Source of the DNA: Marinobacter sp. JH2
GTDB lineage: Bacteria > Pseudomonadota > Gammaproteobacteria > Pseudomonadales > Oleiphilaceae
Direction of reading: 5' to 3'
NCBI RefSeq assembly: GCF_004353225.1
Contig: NZ_CP037934.1
Span: 2,976,001 to 3,040,000, forward strand
Length of the DNA: 64,000 nucleotides
Positions within the stretch are counted from its first letter, which is position 1. Each line of letters starts with the position of its first letter. The notes under the pieces were generated by a model. It was not told where the DNA came from. It did no database searches and saw nothing but the letters and a program-made list of their open reading frames with translations. Both the position numbers and the translations under genes were made by a program. Of this stretch, positions 61,314-64,000 are shown in pieces.

Positions 61314-63017
61314 ATGGATATTCAACGCATCGTTTTGTTTGCCGGCCTCGCGATTGTCAGTTATCTGATGGTGCTAGCCTGGAACGAAGATTATCACCAG
61401 CCACAAACCGAGCAGGTAGTTCAGACAGAATCTATTTCTAATGGCACCCAGTCTGCGGACAGTATGGTTTTGCCTGAGAGTGGGTCTTCCAGTAACGGCG
61501 AAGAAGAGTTTTCCACACCCGAAACGGGTGGCGTTGCAGCGGTTAATACAACAACCGACGAAAACATCGGTAACCGTTACATTTCAGTGAAGACCGATGT
61601 TTATAACCTGAAAGTTGATCGCATTGGCGGTAACATCGTCGAAAGCTCTCTGCTTGAATTCGACGAATCATTGAACAGTGAGCAACCCTTAAAGCTCCTT
61701 TCCAATACCAATAACCGCACCTATTTCCTCGAAAGTGGTTTGATTGGACGCGACGGACCCGATGGCCGCAGTGCCGCTAAGCCCCCGGTCTTCGAGGCTT
61801 CTGCCAATGAGTTTGTTCTGGCAGAAGGTAGTGACGAACTAAATTTGGATTTGGCGTTCACCACCGAGGCCGGCGTTAAGATAACCAAACGCTACCAGTT
61901 CCAGCGTGATAGCTACGAGATTGGAGTTCGTTATCTGATCGACAACCAATCCGACAGTCCGTGGCAGGGTAATTTCACGGGTAAAATTGTTCGGGACCAG
62001 GCTCCCGACCCCACTGCTCAAGCCAGTATGGGTATCAAAGCGTACTTGGGCATGGTCATGAGCACACCGGAAGATCCGTATGAAAAATACGACTTCGACG
62101 ACCTCAAAGAATCTCGCATTAACCAATCAGTGACCAATGGCTGGTTGGCATTCCTGCAGCACTATTTCATTACCGCTTGGGTACCCGATTCGGAAACATC
62201 AGCGCAATTCCAGACAACACAACGTGGTCAATTGCATGTGATGGGCTTTGTTTATCCGGCAACAACGGTTGCTGCAGGCGAAACAACGGAAGTGGGCGCA
62301 ACCGCCTACGTTGGCCCCAAGATCATTGATCGACTGGAAGCCTTAGCGCCAAACCTAGACCGCACCGTAGATTTCGGCTGGCTCTTCTTTATCTCATTGC
62401 CATTGTTCATCATTCTGGAATGGTTCTATGGCCTTGTCGGTAATTGGGGTGTAGCCATTATTCTGCTGACGGTTCTGGTAAAGGCTGTGTTCTTCCACCT
62501 GTCCGCAACCAGCTATCGTTCAATGGCAAAAATGCGTGCCGTGGCACCGCAACTGACCCGTTTGAAAGAACTTTACGGTGACGACCGCCAGCGCATGTCC
62601 CAGGAAATGATGGCCCTATACAAACGGGAAAAAATTAACCCGTTGGGTGGTTGCTTGCCGATTCTGGTACAGATGCCAGTATTCATCTCATTGTATTGGG
62701 TATTGTTCGAAAGTGTTCAGCTGCGTCATGCACCCTTCATGCTGTGGATTCAGGATTTGTCCCAGATGGACCCATACTTCATCTTGCCGATCTTGATGGG
62801 TGCCAGCATGTTCATCCAGATGAGCCTGAACCCGACACCGCCTGATCCTATGCAGGCCAAGATCATGAAGCTGATGCCACTGATCTTTACCGTGTTCTTC
62901 CTCTGGTTCCCGGCTGGTCTAGTACTGTACTGGTTGGTAAACAACATTCTTTCAATCTCGCAGCAGTGGTACATTACTCGCAAGATTGAAGCGGAAGTTG
63001 CAGGCAAGAAGTACTGA
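61314..63017 (+). CDS. yidC: membrane protein insertase YidC
   Basis: A 567-residue insertase: N-terminal signal-anchor (about 4-23), a periplasmic beta domain (about 85-340, with a Ser/Glu-rich linker before it), then five C-terminal helices (about 355-555) with GCLPILVQMPVFISLYWVL. It acts alone or with SecYEG in inner-membrane protein insertion. Length and domain order match gammaproteobacterial YidC (548 in E. coli). Confidence 0.98.
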   Translation: MDIQRIVLFAGLAIVSYLMVLAWNEDYHQPQTEQVVQTESISNGTQSADSMVLPESGSSSNGEEEFSTPETGGVAAVNTTTDENIGNRYISVKTDVYNLKVDRIGGNIVESSLLEFDESLNSEQPLKLLSNTNNRTYFLESGLIGRDGPDGRSAAKPPVFEASANEFVLAEGSDELNLDLAFTTEAGVKITKRYQFQRDSYEIGVRYLIDNQSDSPWQGNFTGKIVRDQAPDPTAQASMGIKAYLGMVMSTPEDPYEKYDFDDLKESRINQSVTNGWLAFLQHYFITAWVPDSETSAQFQTTQRGQLHVMGFVYPATTVAAGETTEVGATAYVGPKIIDRLEALAPNLDRTVDFGWLFFISLPLFIILEWFYGLVGNWGVAIILLTVLVKAVFFHLSATSYRSMAKMRAVAPQLTRLKELYGDDRQRMSQEMMALYKREKINPLGGCLPILVQMPVFISLYWVLFESVQLRHAPFMLWIQDLSQMDPYFILPILMGASMFIQMSLNPTPPDPMQAKIMKLMPLIFTVFFLWFPAGLVLYWLVNNILSISQQWYITRKIEAEVAGKKY

Positions 63018-63038
63018 TCATTCGGTACTTCTAACCCA

Positions 63039-63071
63039 ACAAAGGCTCCTCTGTGGAGCCTTTGTCAGTTT
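63039..63071 (+). terminator. terminator after yidC
   Basis: Eleven-base perfect arms (ACAAAGGCTCC / GGAGCCTTTGT) with a five-base loop and then CAGTTTTAG, 21 bp after the yidC stop and just before the mnmE start. The T-run is short, so it may be partial. Confidence 0.7.
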
Positions 63072-63088
63072 TAGTCAGGACAAAAATC

Positions 63089-64000
63089 ATGCAGCCAGCT
63101 ACTGACACCATCGCCGCAATTGCCACCGCGCCAGGCCAAGCCGGGGTGGGTATCGTCCGGGTTTCGGGCCCGAAAGCATCAGTGATTGCACGCGCCATGT
63201 TGGGGTTTGACCCCAAACCACGGTACGCACATTTCGGCCCTTTTTTGGATACTCAAGCTGAGCTGATTGATGAAGGTATTGGCTTGTACTTTCCGAACCC
63301 GAACTCGTTCACAGGCGAGGATGTATTTGAGCTGCAGGGGCACGGCGGTACGGTCATTCTTGATCTGCTATTGCGAGAAGTTTGCAATCTTGGAGCACGG
63401 TTGGCCCGCCCTGGCGAGTTCTCGGAGCGAGCGTTTCTCAACGACAAGCTTGATTTGGCTCAGGCCGAAGCCATTGCCGACCTGATTGAAAGCAGCTCCG
63501 AACAGGCCGCCCGCTGCGCCGTACGTTCCATGCAGGGTGTGTTTTCTCGGCAGATAGACGATCTGGTTGATGCGGTAACGCATCTGCGTATATATGTAGA
63601 GGCGGCGATCGACTTCCCGGAAGAAGAAATTGATTTTCTGGCCGATGGCAAAGTCGCCACCGACCTCGATGATCTGTTACAGCGTGTGGAAAAGATTCTT
63701 TCGGAAGCCCAGCAAGGCACCATTCTCCGCGACGGTATGAAAGTGGTGATCGCCGGTCGCCCGAATGCCGGAAAATCCAGTTTGCTTAATGCCTTGGCAG
63801 GTAGGGAAGCGGCCATTGTAACGGCCATTGAAGGCACCACTCGGGATGTTCTCAGGGAACATATTCACATTGATGGTATGCCGTTGCACATCATCGACAC
63901 CGCCGGGCTTCGCGACAGCCCGGATGAAGTCGAGCAGATTGGTATTGCCCGCGCTTGGGATGAAATCCGACAGGCCGACCGTATTCTGCTAATGGTCGAT
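63089..64000 (+). CDS. mnmE: tRNA modification GTPase MnmE (3' end outside the window)
   Basis: The first 304 codons of MnmE, which with MnmG modifies U34 of certain tRNAs. Folate-binding N-terminal domain ([52 protein letters not shown]), then the start of the helical domain and the inserted G domain ([27 protein letters not shown]). It runs off the right edge. AGGA lies nine bases before the ATG. Confidence 0.98.
   Translation, partial: MQPATDTIAAIATAPGQAGVGIVRVSGPKASVIARAMLGFDPKPRYAHFGPFLDTQAELIDEGIGLYFPNPNSFTGEDVFELQGHGGTVILDLLLREVCNLGARLARPGEFSERAFLNDKLDLAQAEAIADLIESSSEQAARCAVRSMQGVFSRQIDDLVDAVTHLRIYVEAAIDFPEEEIDFLADGKVATDLDDLLQRVEKILSEAQQGTILRDGMKVVIAGRPNAGKSSLLNALAGREAAIVTAIEGTTRDVLREHIHIDGMPLHIIDTAGLRDSPDEVEQIGIARAWDEIRQADRILLMVD

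Overview
The window looks like about 64 kb of chromosome around the replication origin of a gammaproteobacterium close to Marinobacter or Pseudomonas. The evidence is gene content and order: the ctaC-ctaD-ctaG-ctaE cytochrome oxidase operon next to a DUF2909 protein, prlC with a gamma-carbonic anhydrase, a PA4642-type protein, the aroE-hemF-tsaC-dprA-lysM / def-fmt-rsmB-trkA divergent block, glyQS, and the gyrB-recF-dnaN-dnaA / rpmH-rnpA-yidD-yidC-mnmE origin block. Genus is an inference. I see no insertion sequence, prophage, CRISPR array, rRNA operon or recognisable defence island. The DNA is gene-dense and almost entirely housekeeping.

Layout. 0-4.5 kb: caa3-like aa3 cytochrome c oxidase operon (minus strand). 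4.7-12.9 kb: a MATE exporter, an unrecognised helical protein, DoxX, a decayed diguanylate cyclase, DUF1653, an antiporter-like permease, YheV, oligopeptidase A and gamma-carbonic anhydrase. 13-19.7 kb: PA4642-type protein, a MotA/MotB stator pair, aroE, hemF, tsaC, dprA and a secreted LysM protein. 20-27.6 kb: def, fmt, rsmB, trkA, glyQ, glyS and tRNA-Pro(CGG). 27.6-34 kb: lipocalin, VOC protein, single-domain globin and a yhiI-rbbA-yhhJ type ABC export operon. 34-47.8 kb: a DNA repair island, with a FAN1-type VRR-NUC nuclease and an XPD/DinG helicase carrying an N-terminal Cas4-like nuclease domain on one strand, and recC-recB-recD divergently on the other. 47.9-52.1 kb: Atm1-type ABC transporter, gabT and a VC0807-like membrane protein. 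52.2-64 kb: the origin block, with an ABC1-family kinase gene placed between dnaN and recF.

The non-coding signals are the most interesting part. (1) Twelve perfect 9-mer DnaA boxes (TTATCCACA or its complement) lie in 7.6 kb across recB, recD and the Atm1-type gene, 10-18 kb from oriC. Chance predicts about 0.06, so this is a candidate DnaA-titration region comparable in idea to E. coli datA. (2) Two parS-like palindromes (14-bp core GTTCCACGTGGAAC) lie inside recF. (3) Long intergenic hairpins occur at three places. Two of them have different arm sequences but share an approximately 58-bp interior at about 83% identity, which points to a dispersed element family. (4) The -10 box of the tRNA-Pro promoter sits at the edge of a perfect 10-bp inverted repeat.

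Coordinates use the start codon I consider most likely. Several starts differ from the longest possible reading frame, and the reasons are given in each entry. All function calls rest on motif and family recognition by eye; no database search was run.
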